A stretch of DNA of 54,370 nucleotides from an uncultured Pelagibacteraceae bacterium (lineage in GTDB: Bacteria > Pseudomonadota > Alphaproteobacteria > Pelagibacterales > Pelagibacteraceae): assembly GCA_902554315.1 (NCBI GenBank), contig CACDOF010000005.1, positions 1-54,370 of the forward strand. Reading direction: 5' to 3'. A program made the position numbers and the translations under genes. Shown here one piece after another: positions 1-9,062 of the stretch. The notes under the pieces were generated by a model. The model was not told where the DNA came from. It was given only the letters and a program-made list of their open reading frames with translations, and ran no database searches. Numbering within the stretch: position 1 is the first letter of the stretch; each line of letters starts with the position of its first letter.

Positions 1-531
1 ATTTTAATTATTTTTCCTCAATTAAAAAATTTAAACATATTAAATAAATTAAGCAAATATTCTATTGGTATTTTACATAAAAAAGATTTTACATTTTTAA
101 TATCGTTATTAATAATTGATGAAACTGATAACTCAAATTATTTTTTGTACAAATATAATTTCTCAAATGAAAATAAAAAGAAAATTAACTTTTTAAAAGA
201 AATTTTTGGAAAAAAAGTAGATAATAATTTCTTTTCTAAAAAAAATTTACATAAAATATTTTACTTCAATAATAAGGAATATTTAATTGATTTAATTGAT
301 TATCAGTTATTTAAATCAAATAAATCAAATAAAAAACTTATTGAACTTAAGGAATATTTCGAAAAATTTGAAAGGCCATCATTCCCAATTAAAGCAAGGG
401 ATGTTATGGAAAAGTACGATATTAAAGAAGGTAGAGAACTTGGTCAAAAATTAAAATATCTAGAAAATTTGTGGGTTAATAATAATTTTAAAATTTCTGA
501 CAATGATGTTGAAAAAATATTTTCAGGTTAA
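1..531 (+). CDS. cca: tRNA nucleotidyltransferase (CCA-adding type), C-terminal part
   Basis: The frame is open from base 1, so the gene begins upstream of the window and only about 176 C-terminal residues are visible. The end carries the pattern [19 protein letters not shown] followed by a conserved Leu/Trp helix, which resembles the RNA-binding tail of class II CCA-adding enzymes/poly(A) polymerases (substrate 'PGPELG'-like turn). The catalytic nucleotidyltransferase head lies outside the window, so whether it adds CCA or poly(A) cannot be told here. Both tRNA genes in the window encode their own CCA, so a repair role would be expected. The stop overlaps the convergent greA stop by 4 bases. 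Confidence 0.7.
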   Translation: MLIIFPQLKNLNILNKLSKYSIGILHKKDFTFLISLLIIDETDNSNYFLYKYNFSNENKKKINFLKEIFGKKVDNNFFSKKNLHKIFYFNNKEYLIDLIDYQLFKSNKSNKKLIELKEYFEKFERPSFPIKARDVMEKYDIKEGRELGQKLKYLENLWVNNNFKISDNDVEKIFSG

Positions 532-1004
532 ACGTATTTAACATTAATTATTTCAAAATTTTTTATTCCTGCGGGTGTACTTACTTCAATCAAATCACCT
601 TTATTTTTTCCTATCAATCCTTTTCCAATTGGAGATTTAAAATAAATAAGTTTATGTTTTAGATCTGCCTCATCTTTCCCAACAATTTTGTACTCAATTT
701 TCTCATTTGTATCTAAATTTTGTAATAAAACTGTTGATCCAAATATAACTTTTCCATCATTACTTATTTTTGAAACATCAATGACATTTGCTCTTGCAAT
801 AAGATCATCAATTTCTTGTATTCTTCCTTCGTTGTGCGACTGTTGTTCTTTAGCTGCATGATATTCAGCATTTTCTTTTAAATCTCCATGAGATCTAGCT
901 TCTGATATTGCTGCAATAATTTCAGGTCTCTTTTTTTCTTTTAAGTTTGTAAGTTCTTCTTTAAGTTTTTCTAACCCATTTATAGTTATTGGCTCTTTAT
1001 CCAT
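528..1004 (-). CDS. greA: transcription elongation factor GreA
   Basis: A 158-residue protein of normal GreA length. It has the N-terminal antiparallel coiled coil (about residues 8-75), including the highly conserved stretch [16 protein letters not shown] with the acidic tip residues, and a C-terminal FKBP-like domain ending in the '[14 protein letters not shown]' type motif. GreA enters the RNA polymerase secondary channel and stimulates cleavage of backtracked RNA. It is the last gene of the minus-strand run trmL-hemF-greA, 3 bases after hemF. Its end overlaps the end of the tRNA nucleotidyltransferase gene, leaving no room for a dedicated terminator. Confidence 0.95.
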   Translation of the reverse strand: MDKEPITINGLEKLKEELTNLKEKKRPEIIAAISEARSHGDLKENAEYHAAKEQQSHNEGRIQEIDDLIARANVIDVSKISNDGKVIFGSTVLLQNLDTNEKIEYKIVGKDEADLKHKLIYFKSPIGKGLIGKNKGDLIEVSTPAGIKNFEIINVKYV

Positions 1005-1007
1005 ATA

Positions 1008-1835
1008 TTATTTCCATTTTGCTACAGGTGGTAAAGACATTAATATTGCCTCAACATTTCCATCAGTTTGTAAACCAAATTTTGTCCCTCTGTCGTAAAG
1101 TAAATTAAATTCAACATATCTTCCTCTTTTTTCGTATTGAGTCTCTTTTTGTTTATTTGTCCATTTAATTCTTTGTTTTTTAAATATTATTTCTCTAAAT
1201 ACATTTTTAAAACATATTCCTACGTCTCTTACAAAAGAAAAATCCTTTTCCCAATTTTCTTTTTTATAATCGAAAAAAATTCCACCAATGCCTCTAGATT
1301 CCTTTCTATGTGGTAAATAAAAATATTCATCACACCATTTTTTATATTTTTTATAATAATTTTTATTATGTCTATTACATGTTTTTCTTAATTCAGAATG
1401 AAACCATTTTTTTAATCTTTCATCTTTTATGCATGGCGTAACATCCATGCCACCACCAAACCATCCATGAGAGGTATAAATATATCTTGTATTAAAATGC
1501 ATTGCAGGTACATGGGGGTTTTTCATGTGCATTACAACAGAAATTCCAGAAGCCCAAAATTTTGGATTCTTTTCAGCTCCAGGTATTCTATTTTTAAATT
1601 TGTTAGAAAATTTTCCATATACTTCTGAAAAATTTACACCTACTTTTTCAAAAATTTTTCCATTTTTGTGAATACAAAATTGCCCTCCTCCTTCATTAGA
1701 TTTATCTCCTCTTTCCCATTTAGTAATTTTAAATAAATTTGACTTTCCTTCCAGCTCCTCTATTTCTTGACAAAATACTTCTTGTAAAGTTTTAAACCAA
1801 TTTTTTGCCAATTTGTTTTTTATTGATTGTTCCAT
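1008..1835 (-). CDS. hemF: oxygen-dependent coproporphyrinogen III oxidase
   Basis: A 275-residue HemF family protein. It converts coproporphyrinogen III to protoporphyrinogen IX by two oxidative decarboxylations using O2, a late step of heme synthesis in the cytoplasm. Diagnostic stretches are GGGQFCIHKNGKIFEKVGVN, MHMKNPHVPAMHFNTRYI, GWFGGGMDVTP and RYVEFNLLYDRGTKFGLQT. The start overlaps the end of trmL by 16 bases, so the two are probably translated from one message. The family's strict O2 use fits an aerobic organism, and heme demand links it to the neighbouring cytochrome bc1 genes, though those are on the other strand. Confidence 0.95.
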   Translation of the reverse strand: MEQSIKNKLAKNWFKTLQEVFCQEIEELEGKSNLFKITKWERGDKSNEGGGQFCIHKNGKIFEKVGVNFSEVYGKFSNKFKNRIPGAEKNPKFWASGISVVMHMKNPHVPAMHFNTRYIYTSHGWFGGGMDVTPCIKDERLKKWFHSELRKTCNRHNKNYYKKYKKWCDEYFYLPHRKESRGIGGIFFDYKKENWEKDFSFVRDVGICFKNVFREIIFKKQRIKWTNKQKETQYEKRGRYVEFNLLYDRGTKFGLQTDGNVEAILMSLPPVAKWK

Positions 1836-2314
1836 AAATAGTTTGTTTGTCTCAAGTTTTCTGATAAAGCTATTGCGACAGAAGTTGATAAATTTAATGA
1901 TCTTTTCTTTTTTATCATAGGTATTTTAATTTTATTTATTACTTTTTTGTGAACCTTTTCGGGAACACCAGCGCTTTCTCTTCCAAATAATAAAGTATCA
2001 TCTTTTTTAAATCTAAAATTAGTATAATTTTTTTTAGCCTTTGTTGTCATCAATATAATTCTTTCATTTTTCTTTTTTTCAAAAAAATCATCAGCACTTT
2101 TATAAAGTTTAATCATGCTTTCATCTAAATAATCCATCACAACTCTTTTAAATCTTTTATCATTAAATAAAAAACCACAAGGCTCAATTATTTCTAAAAT
2201 TGCACCTAAACAAGAACAAGTTCTAGCTATAGCAGCTGTGTTTTGAGGTATATCAGGCTCATAAAGAGCTATTTTAGGCACAGATAATGTATTTTTGTGT
2301 GTCATTGTTGCCAT
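1820..2314 (-). CDS. trmL: tRNA (cytidine/uridine(34)-2'-O)-methyltransferase, SPOUT family
   Basis: A 164-residue SpoU/TrmD-fold methyltransferase. It begins with ALYEPDIPQNTAAIARTC (SPOUT motif 1) and has LLFGRESAGVP (motif 2) and IPMIKKKRSLNLSTSVAIAL (motif 3), which together form the knotted SAM-binding site. The short, single-domain form matches TrmL, which methylates the wobble ribose of tRNA-Leu. The annotated ATG at 2314 is followed by another ATG at 2305 that could equally be the start. It is the first gene of the trmL-hemF-greA run and is divergent from petA with a 59-base spacer that must hold both promoters. Confidence 0.87.
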   Translation of the reverse strand: MATMTHKNTLSVPKIALYEPDIPQNTAAIARTCSCLGAILEIIEPCGFLFNDKRFKRVVMDYLDESMIKLYKSADDFFEKKKNERIILMTTKAKKNYTNFRFKKDDTLLFGRESAGVPEKVHKKVINKIKIPMIKKKRSLNLSTSVAIALSENLRQTNYLWNNQ

Positions 2315-2373
2315 GGAAAAATATCTTTTTTCTTATAAGAAATCATATATTAAGGGAAAATTAAAACATAAAG

Positions 2374-2892
2374 ATGTCAGATTCTGATAAAAAAAAACCC
2401 AATAGAAGAGACTTTATTTTAACAGCCACTACTGCGGCAGGTGCAGTAGGCATTGGTGCTGCCGTTTGGCCTTTGGTAGATCAAATGAATCCTGATGCTT
2501 CAGTAAAAGCTCTAGCTAGCACAGAAGTAGATGTAAGTTCTATAGAACCCGGTCAATCAATAACTGTTCTTTGGAGAGGCAAACCAGTTTTTATAAAAAG
2601 AAGAACTCAACAAGAAATAGACAGCGCTAGATCAGTTGATTTAAAAGATTTGAAACATCCAGAAAAAGATGAAGATAGAGCAAAAGATCCTGAGTGGCTT
2701 GTAATGCTTGGTGTATGTACTCATTTAGGATGTGTTCCACTAACTGATAAGGGTGATTATAACGCCTGGTTCTGTCCTTGCCATGGTTCTCATTATGATA
2801 CTTCTGGAAGAATTAGAAAAGGTCCCGCCCCAACAAATATGGAAGTCCCTAAATATGAATTCGTTAATAGTAATACAATAAAAATAGGATAA
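2374..2892 (+). CDS. petA: ubiquinol-cytochrome c reductase Rieske iron-sulfur subunit
   Basis: The 172-residue Rieske subunit of the bc1 complex transfers electrons from ubiquinol to cytochrome c1. The N-terminus has an RRDF twin-arginine-like signal (residues 11-14) followed by a transmembrane anchor (about 17-36). The [2Fe-2S] site is complete: C115-T-H117-L-G-C120 and C134-P-C136-H137, with C115, H117, C134 and H137 as ligands and C120/C136 as the expected disulfide. It is the first gene of petABC, 4 bases before cytochrome b. Confidence 0.97.
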   Translation: MSDSDKKKPNRRDFILTATTAAGAVGIGAAVWPLVDQMNPDASVKALASTEVDVSSIEPGQSITVLWRGKPVFIKRRTQQEIDSARSVDLKDLKHPEKDEDRAKDPEWLVMLGVCTHLGCVPLTDKGDYNAWFCPCHGSHYDTSGRIRKGPAPTNMEVPKYEFVNSNTIKIG

Positions 2893-2896
2893 TTTT

Positions 2897-4165
2897 ATGA
2901 GTGAGCACGAATATATACCTAAATCTAAGCTTGGAAAATGGTTTAATGACAGATTGCCACTGTTAACACTCGCAAATCATCTTACTGATTATCCTACTCC
3001 AAAAAATTTAAATTACTGGTGGACATTTGGTGGAATTTTAACTTTTTGTTTGATCACACAAATTATAACAGGAATAATTCTTGGAATGCATTACATAGCT
3101 CATGCAGATTTAGCATTTGAAAGTGTCGAACATATTATGAGAGATGTGAACTACGGTTGGTTAATCAGATATGTTCATGCAAATGGAGCTTCAATGTTCT
3201 TTCTTGCAGTTTATATTCATATTTTTAGAGCGCTATATTATGGTTCTTATAAATCACCAAGGGAAGTTATATGGATTATAGGAATGTTAATTTATTTCTT
3301 AATGATGGCAACAGCATTCATGGGATATGTGCTTCCTTGGGGTCAAATGAGTTTTTGGGGAGCTACAGTAATAACAAATTTATTTAGTGCAATTCCTTTG
3401 GTAGGGGAAAGTATTACAAATTGGTTATGGGGAGGTTATTCAGTAGATAATCCAACACTAACAAGATTTTTTAGTTTACATTATCTTTTCCCTTTTTTAA
3501 TTTTGGGATTAGTTGTACTTCACATTTGGGCTCTACATGTTCCTGGAAATAATAATCCAATTGGAATTGATATAAAAAAACCTTCCAAAGATACTGTTCC
3601 ATTTCATCCATATATAGTAATAAAAGATTTATTTGCATTATTGATATTTTTACTCGTATTTGCTTTTTTTGTATTTTTTTCTCCAAACATTTTAGGTCAC
3701 GCAGATAATTATATTGAAGCAAATCCGCTAGTAACTCCAGCACACATAGTTCCAGAATGGTATTTACTTCCTTTCTATGCAATTTTGAGATCTGTCCCAG
3801 ATAAATTGTTAGGAGTGATAGCTATGTTTGCAGCAATTTTTGTTCTTGTGATTTTGCCATGGCTTGACACATCAAAAGTGAGATCTGCAATTTTCAGACC
3901 AATATATAAACAGTTTTATTGGTTTTTAGTAGCCGATGTTTTAATATTAGGCTATATGGGAGCAATGCCAGCCGAAGGCACTTACCTGCTTATAGCTAGA
4001 GTAGCAACGATTTATTATTTTGCACATTTTCTAATAATTCTTCCATTCCTTGGAATGAAGGAAAAAACTATTGAATTACCTTTAAATATAACAGATCCAG
4101 TATTAGGTGGCGCTGCTAATCCTGAGATGACAAAAAATAATTTAAAACATAGAAGTGATTTGTGA
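2897..4165 (+). CDS. petB: ubiquinol-cytochrome c reductase cytochrome b subunit
   Basis: A 422-residue cytochrome b, the membrane core of complex III, with about eight transmembrane helices, two b hemes and the Qo/Qi quinone sites. The N-terminal half contains paired histidines in the helices around [18 protein letters not shown] and [20 protein letters not shown]. The Qo-site signature PEWY is present in [15 protein letters not shown]. Length matches alphaproteobacterial full-length cytochrome b. It lies between petA and petC, and its TGA overlaps the GTG start of petC, consistent with translational coupling. Confidence 0.98.
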   Translation: MSEHEYIPKSKLGKWFNDRLPLLTLANHLTDYPTPKNLNYWWTFGGILTFCLITQIITGIILGMHYIAHADLAFESVEHIMRDVNYGWLIRYVHANGASMFFLAVYIHIFRALYYGSYKSPREVIWIIGMLIYFLMMATAFMGYVLPWGQMSFWGATVITNLFSAIPLVGESITNWLWGGYSVDNPTLTRFFSLHYLFPFLILGLVVLHIWALHVPGNNNPIGIDIKKPSKDTVPFHPYIVIKDLFALLIFLLVFAFFVFFSPNILGHADNYIEANPLVTPAHIVPEWYLLPFYAILRSVPDKLLGVIAMFAAIFVLVILPWLDTSKVRSAIFRPIYKQFYWFLVADVLILGYMGAMPAEGTYLLIARVATIYYFAHFLIILPFLGMKEKTIELPLNITDPVLGGAANPEMTKNNLKHRSDL

Positions 4166-4944
4166 AAAATTTTTTCAAAATAATTTTTTTTTCAATTTTA
4201 TTAATATATTCAGGTAGTCAAAAATTATACGCAGAAAATTCAGATGAACTTTTAAAGGTTGATTGGAGTTTCAAAAGTTTTTTTGGAAAATTTGATAGAG
4301 CTTCGCTACAAAGAGGCTACCAAGTATATAATGAAGTATGTGCATCATGTCATTCATTAAAACATTTAAGCTATAGAAATCTTGCAGAAAAGGGCGGACC
4401 AGAGTTTACCGAAGCTGAAGCTAAAGCAATAGCATCAAATTTTGAAGTTACCGATGGTCCCAACAGTGATGGAGAAATGTTTGAAAGACCAGCAAAACTC
4501 TCTGACAGGTTTGTGATGCCTTACTCAAATGTTCAAGAGGCAATTGTAGCAAACGGTGGTGCCTATCCCCCCGATATGTCAGTGCTTGTTAAGGCAAGAA
4601 TGGGTGGTGCAGACTATATCTATTCTGTGCTTATGGGGTATGAAGATCCTCCAGCGGGAATGGAGTTAGATGATGGTGTTTACTACAATAAATATATGTA
4701 TGGGAACAAAATCAAAATGGCCTCACCACTTTCAGAAGATATAATTGAGTATTCTGATGGTACAAAAGCAACCATGGATCAAATGGCTAAAGATGTGACT
4801 ACATTTTTACAATGGGCGGCAGAGCCACATTTAGAATCAAGGCATAAAATGGGTTTTAGAGTTATTGTTTATTTAATTGTTTTAACTATTTTGGTTTATT
4901 TCAGTATGAAAAAGATTTGGTCACGTATTGAAACGAAAGTTTAG
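4162..4944 (+). CDS. petC: ubiquinol-cytochrome c reductase cytochrome c1 subunit
   Basis: A 260-residue cytochrome c1 that passes electrons from the Rieske centre to soluble cytochrome c. It has an N-terminal signal peptide (about residues 1-24, ending LYAE), the heme-binding motif C60-A-S-C63-H64, a Met-bearing region ([12 protein letters not shown]) supplying the sixth iron ligand, and a C-terminal membrane anchor (about 233-250). The start is GTG at 4162, overlapping the petB stop. The last 24 bases overlap the 3' end of ychF on the other strand. Confidence 0.97.
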   Translation: MKNFFKIIFFSILLIYSGSQKLYAENSDELLKVDWSFKSFFGKFDRASLQRGYQVYNEVCASCHSLKHLSYRNLAEKGGPEFTEAEAKAIASNFEVTDGPNSDGEMFERPAKLSDRFVMPYSNVQEAIVANGGAYPPDMSVLVKARMGGADYIYSVLMGYEDPPAGMELDDGVYYNKYMYGNKIKMASPLSEDIIEYSDGTKATMDQMAKDVTTFLQWAAEPHLESRHKMGFRVIVYLIVLTILVYFSMKKIWSRIETKV

Positions 4945-5997
4945 TACATCACCATCTTTGACAATATAATCTTTACCTTCTAGCCTCATTTTTCCAGCTT
5001 CTTTAGATTTTAACCAACCTTTATTTTCTACAAAGTCTTCATACGAAACTGTTTCAGCTCTTATAAATCCTTTCTCAAAATCTGTATGTATTTCTCCAGC
5101 TGCTATAGGTGCAGTTGAATTTTTATTTATAGTCCACGCTCTAGACTCTTCTGGTCCTGAAGTAAAAAAAGTTTGAAGTGAAAGTAAATCATATCCTTTT
5201 TTTATAAGATTATTTAATCCTGTGACTTTAATGTTAAGCATTTTCATAAAGTTATCCTTTTCTATTTGATCTTCTAGTTGGTTTATTTGATTTTCAATAT
5301 CTGCTGAAACAATAATTGTATTTTTTTCACCAAATTTATTTATAAAGTTTTTTGTATATTGATTTCCTTTTTCTATACTTTTTTCATCTAAATTACATAC
5401 ATAAAGCTTAGGTTTTGTAGATAATAAACCACTATTTATTAAATCTTTTTTTTCAAATTCTTCATATAAAATACTTAATTCTTTATCATCGTTTATTATT
5501 TCCATAACTTTTTCTAGTAGTTTTTTTTCTTTTTCGTTTAAATTTTTTTTATTTTTTTTATCTAGTCTTTTTTGAATAGATTCAAGATCTGCTAATTTCA
5601 TTTCAGTTTCAATAATTTCAAGATCTCTAACTGGATCAATACTTAAATTTACATTTTGAATATCATCAGAGTCAAAACATCTGATCATATGAATTATTGC
5701 ATCTACTTCTCTAATATGAGATAGAAATTTATTTCCTAGGCCTTCTCCTTTAGATGCTCCTTTGACTAAACCTGCAATATCAACAAATGTTATTGTAGTA
5801 TAAATTTTTTTTTTTGAATTTGAAATTGAAACTAAATTGTCTAATCTTTCGTCTGGAACTGGTACCAAACCAATATTTGGATCAATAGTACAAAATGGAA
5901 AATTTTCAGCCTGTGCCTTACTAGAATTGGTTAGAGCATTAAATAAGGTTGACTTACCTACATTCGGCAAACCTACAATTCCACATTTAAATCCCAT
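4921..5997 (-). CDS. ychF: ribosome-associated ATPase/GTPase YchF (OLA1 family)
   Basis: A 358-residue Obg-family P-loop NTPase. It has G1 GLPNVGKST (residues 9-17), the G3-like DIAGLVKGASKGEGLG, a coiled-coil insertion (about 130-200) and the C-terminal TGS domain with FFTSGPEESRAWTI. The G4 element reads NLDE instead of NKxD, the substitution known to give YchF/OLA1 a preference for ATP. It binds ribosomes and is linked to stress responses. It starts immediately after the pth stop (no gap); this pth-ychF order is common in proteobacteria. Confidence 0.96.
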   Translation of the reverse strand: MGFKCGIVGLPNVGKSTLFNALTNSSKAQAENFPFCTIDPNIGLVPVPDERLDNLVSISNSKKKIYTTITFVDIAGLVKGASKGEGLGNKFLSHIREVDAIIHMIRCFDSDDIQNVNLSIDPVRDLEIIETEMKLADLESIQKRLDKKNKKNLNEKEKKLLEKVMEIINDDKELSILYEEFEKKDLINSGLLSTKPKLYVCNLDEKSIEKGNQYTKNFINKFGEKNTIIVSADIENQINQLEDQIEKDNFMKMLNIKVTGLNNLIKKGYDLLSLQTFFTSGPEESRAWTINKNSTAPIAAGEIHTDFEKGFIRAETVSYEDFVENKGWLKSKEAGKMRLEGKDYIVKDGDVLNFRFNT

Positions 5998-6558
5998 TTA
6001 ATTGTTATTAACAGTGCTAGAAAATAGATCTAATTTTTTGTCAATCAGTATAGAAATAGATTTAATAATATTATCTGTAATTGTTTTTAAATCTTCTTTT
6101 TCATCATCATTGAAATCGTTTAAAACATAATCAGAAGTAGATAATGTTTTGTCAGGTTTTCCTATTCCAATCCTCACCCTTGAATATTCTTTGCCAATAA
6201 ATTTATCTATTGATGCAATTCCATTATGTCCAGCATCTGAACCACCAAATTTTGCTTTTATTTTACCAAATTCAATATCTAAATCGTCATGAAATACAAT
6301 TACATCTTGTGCATCAATTTTAAAATATTCTATTAACTCTCTAATACAAATTCCTGAATTATTCATAAATGTAAGAGGCTTGATTGCATAGATTTTTTTC
6401 TCTCCAATATTTCCAGTTGTTAGCAATCCTTTAAATTTTGGCTTTTGTTTTGATAATCCAAATTTTTGATTTATTGCATCAACGATTTTAAAACCTATAT
6501 TGTGTCTATTATTTTGACTATTTGGAGTCGGATTTCCTAAACCAACAAGTAACAACAT
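5998..6558 (-). CDS. pth: peptidyl-tRNA hydrolase
   Basis: A 186-residue enzyme that cleaves peptidyl-tRNA dropped from ribosomes. Family motifs are clear: LLVGLGNP at the start, NNRHNIGFK with the catalytic histidine (about residue 20), KPLTFMNNSG, HDDLDIEFG with the active-site Asp, and GGSDAGHNGIASI. It is transcribed with rplY upstream (36-base gap) and ychF downstream (abutting). The rplY-pth-ychF grouping ties together translation quality-control functions. Confidence 0.96.
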   Translation of the reverse strand: MLLLVGLGNPTPNSQNNRHNIGFKIVDAINQKFGLSKQKPKFKGLLTTGNIGEKKIYAIKPLTFMNNSGICIRELIEYFKIDAQDVIVFHDDLDIEFGKIKAKFGGSDAGHNGIASIDKFIGKEYSRVRIGIGKPDKTLSTSDYVLNDFNDDEKEDLKTITDNIIKSISILIDKKLDLFSSTVNNN

Positions 6559-6594
6559 ATTAATTTAAATTTGAGATATACTCACAATTGATTA

Positions 6595-7320
6595 TTATTT
6601 TTTTTCTGGTGAAGATTTATCATCTTCTTTTTTGGCTTTATCAGCTTCATTCTTATCGGTTGCTTCAGTGGGTTTATCTCCGCTTTCAGAAGTAGCTGCT
6701 TCTGCACCTTCTGCACCTTCTGCACCTTCAGCTGCTTCAGCAGGTTTTTCTGGTTCTTTAACAACTGTAGGAGCCGCAACAGTGGCTATTACAAAATCTC
6801 TTCCTTGAATTGTTGGACTTACATTTTCTGGTAAATTTATTGAGGATATTTTTATACTAGATCCAATATCTAATCCATCTAAGTCAACAACTAATTCTGT
6901 GGGAATATTTTCTGTTGGACATTTAAGTTCAACTGATCTTCTTACGATGTTTAAGACACCACCTCTTTTTAGTCCAGGAGATAACTCGTTATTTATAAAT
7001 TTAACAGGAATTTCTAAAATAATTTTAGCACCATCAACTATTCTTAAAAAATCTATATGTATTGGTTCATCTGAAATTGTATCAAAAGTAATATCTCTTG
7101 GCAAAACCCTTTGTTCTTTGCCATCTAAATTTATTGAAATTACATTTGATAAAAAATTTTCTTTGTCTATTAAAATTTTTACCTCTTTTTTGGAAATAGA
7201 AATTTTTTCGTTGGCAATTTCGCCACCATATACTATTCCAGGAACCTCACCAGAATTTCGTAATGTTCTTATTTGACCTTTTGACTTAGTATTTCTAATT
7301 GTTGCTTGAATTAAACTCAT
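6595..7320 (-). CDS. rplY: 50S ribosomal protein L25 (general stress protein CTC form)
   Basis: A 241-residue L25 of the long two-domain CTC/TL5 type that binds 5S rRNA. The N-terminal part (1-90) has RNTKSKGQIRTLRNSGEVPG and IHIDFLRIVDGAKI, and a second beta domain follows (about 95-185). The last roughly 55 residues are a low-complexity, Ala/Glu/Lys-rich tail containing three Gly-Ala-Glu units encoded by a 9-base tandem repeat (6700-6726). The upstream neighbour is prs and the downstream one is pth. Confidence 0.94.
   Translation of the reverse strand: MSLIQATIRNTKSKGQIRTLRNSGEVPGIVYGGEIANEKISISKKEVKILIDKENFLSNVISINLDGKEQRVLPRDITFDTISDEPIHIDFLRIVDGAKIILEIPVKFINNELSPGLKRGGVLNIVRRSVELKCPTENIPTELVVDLDGLDIGSSIKISSINLPENVSPTIQGRDFVIATVAAPTVVKEPEKPAEAAEGAEGAEGAEAATSESGDKPTEATDKNEADKAKKEDDKSSPEKK
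6700..6726. repeat. 9-bp tandem repeat x3 in the rplY tail
   Basis: Three exact copies of TTCTGCACC lie at 6700-6708, 6709-6717 and 6718-6726. On the coding (minus) strand they give repeated Gly-Ala-Glu in the disordered tail of L25. Being a multiple of three, copy-number change would lengthen or shorten the tail without a frameshift. Confidence 0.9.
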
Positions 7321-7363
7321 AAAGTGCTCGGTTTTTAACTGATGAATCTAAATTTTACAAGAA

Positions 7364-8296
7364 TTATTTGAATAAATCAGATACTGAAGTGGAATTAGAA
7401 ATCCTTTTTATAGCTTCTGCTAATAAATTTGATATCGACAATACCTCAATATTTATTGAATTTTTAAGCTTATCAGAGTTATTTATTGTATCCGTAATAA
7501 CTAGTTTTTTTATTTTAGATTTTTTGATTTTTTTTACTGCTTCGCCACTAAGAACCCCATGAGTAATATATACATGAACTTCTTTTGCTCCTCTTTTTAT
7601 TAAAGCATCTGCAGCATTTACTATTGTTCCGCCAGAGTCGATAATATCATCAACGATTATACAAGTTTTTCCACTAACATTACCAACTACATTCATTACT
7701 TGCGATTTACCGGGCGCGGGTCTTCTTTTATCAATTATTGAAAGTCCAATATCTAACTTTCTTGCTAAAGCTCTGGTTCTTTCAACTCCCCCTACATCAG
7801 GAGCTACACAAATTAAATTTTTATTTTTAATTCTCTTTTTTATATGTCTAGCAAAAATAGGAGTTGCAAAAAGGTTATCGACAGGTATGTCAAAAAAACC
7901 TTGTATTTGACCCGCATGCAAATCAACAGTAACAACTCTATCTGCTCCAGCTTTTGTTATTAAATTTGAAACAAGTTTTGCAGAAATAGAAGTTCTTGGA
8001 ACAACTTTTCTATCTTGTCTTGCATAGCCAAAATATGGAATTACCGCTGTAATATTTTTTGCAGAAGATCTTTTTAGTGCGTCAATGCATAATAGTAGTT
8101 CCATCAAATTATCATTGGCTGGCGAAGAAATAGATTGAATTATAAATATACTATTCCCTCTAATATTTTCATTAATTTCTACATAAACTTCACTATCTGA
8201 AAATTTTTTAATATTGTTATTTACTAACTTTGTTTTAAGTTGTTTGGATATTTTTTCGCTTAACTTTTTGTTGCTATTTCCTGTGAGAATTTTCAT
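7364..8296 (-). CDS. prs: ribose-phosphate pyrophosphokinase (PRPP synthetase)
   Basis: A 310-residue class I PRPP synthetase that makes phosphoribosyl pyrophosphate from ribose 5-phosphate and ATP for purine, pyrimidine, histidine, tryptophan and NAD synthesis. Motifs are the flexible loop YARQDRKVVPRTSISAKLV, DLHAGQIQGFFDIPVDNL, and the PRPP-binding loop IIVDDIIDSGGTI. It lies 43 bases upstream of rplY and 13 bases downstream of the pgeF-type gene. The window also contains carAB, a PRPP-linked pathway, but in a separate transcript. Confidence 0.97.
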   Translation of the reverse strand: MKILTGNSNKKLSEKISKQLKTKLVNNNIKKFSDSEVYVEINENIRGNSIFIIQSISSPANDNLMELLLCIDALKRSSAKNITAVIPYFGYARQDRKVVPRTSISAKLVSNLITKAGADRVVTVDLHAGQIQGFFDIPVDNLFATPIFARHIKKRIKNKNLICVAPDVGGVERTRALARKLDIGLSIIDKRRPAPGKSQVMNVVGNVSGKTCIIVDDIIDSGGTIVNAADALIKRGAKEVHVYITHGVLSGEAVKKIKKSKIKKLVITDTINNSDKLKNSINIEVLSISNLLAEAIKRISNSTSVSDLFK

Positions 8297-8309
8297 TTCT
8301 GAGAATAAA

Positions 8310-9062
8310 TTATTTAATCATAATTATTGATATATTTCTACCATAATCATCATACTTATTTTTAATTGATCTTCTTGCACTAAAAAATTTATTCTTATTT
8401 AAAAATGTATCTTTTTTAATAATTTCTATGTTTTTAATGCCATTTTTTATCAACTCAGCCATAATGTACTCATTTAAACTAAAAAATTTTCTTTTTTTTT
8501 TTGTAAAAAAGAATCTCTTATTTTTTTTATTCTGTTTTAAAAATCTTTTATAAAAATCATTTTTTACTTCATAATTTTTTTTTGATATACAGGGTCCAAT
8601 CACCGAAATTAAATTTTTAGCTTTGCAGCCTTTATTTTTTAAAATATTGATTGTTTTTGTTATTATTTTTTTGTACGCACCTTTCCAGCCAGCATGAATA
8701 GCTCCAATAAATTTATTTTCAGTATCATATATAAAAATTGGCGCACAATCTGCAGATAGTATTCCAAGGGCAATTTTTTTTTTATTGGTAATCAATGAAT
8801 CTCCTTCTAGTTTTCCTTTTGGATTTTTATTTATTATGTGAACCTTTTTACTATGTATTTGTTTTAGTAAAATTAAACTATTAGTTGAGCATCCAATGAT
8901 TTTACAAACTTTTTTTAAGTTTTTTTTTACATTAATTTTTTTATCTTTAGATCCTATTCCACAATTTAAACTTTTATAAATACCTTTGGAATAACCTCCC
9001 TGATTATTAAAAAACCCATGTGAAATATTTTTAATATTCCTTATTAATTTAGATTGAATCAC
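8310..9062 (-). CDS. pgeF: PgeF/YfiH family protein (multicopper-polyphenol-oxidase-type purine nucleoside/peptidoglycan-editing enzyme)
   Basis: A 250-residue YfiH/DUF152 protein. Metal-site motifs are present: LKQIHSKKV, LSADCAPIFIYD, IHAGWKGAYKKI and GPCISKKNYEV, giving the conserved His-Cys-His zinc set. Members act as purine nucleoside phosphorylases/adenosine deaminases, and in E. coli as a peptidoglycan precursor editor; which activity applies here cannot be told. The start is GTG at 9062, overlapping the preceding TAG by one base. In alphaproteobacteria this family often follows the NDUFAF7-type methyltransferase and lgt, as here. Confidence 0.85.
   Translation of the reverse strand: MIQSKLIRNIKNISHGFFNNQGGYSKGIYKSLNCGIGSKDKKINVKKNLKKVCKIIGCSTNSLILLKQIHSKKVHIINKNPKGKLEGDSLITNKKKIALGILSADCAPIFIYDTENKFIGAIHAGWKGAYKKIITKTINILKNKGCKAKNLISVIGPCISKKNYEVKNDFYKRFLKQNKKNKRFFFTKKKRKFFSLNEYIMAELIKNGIKNIEIIKKDTFLNKNKFFSARRSIKNKYDDYGRNISIIMIK

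Noticed and set aside
3471..3782. 103-codon minus-strand frame inside petB
   Set aside because: It is a shadow of the cytochrome b gene; no start context or domain supports it.
6582..6779. Small 65-codon frame opposite pth/rplY spacer, Leu/Lys/Gln-rich
   Set aside because: It is an out-of-frame reading of the low-complexity rplY tail and has no recognisable features.
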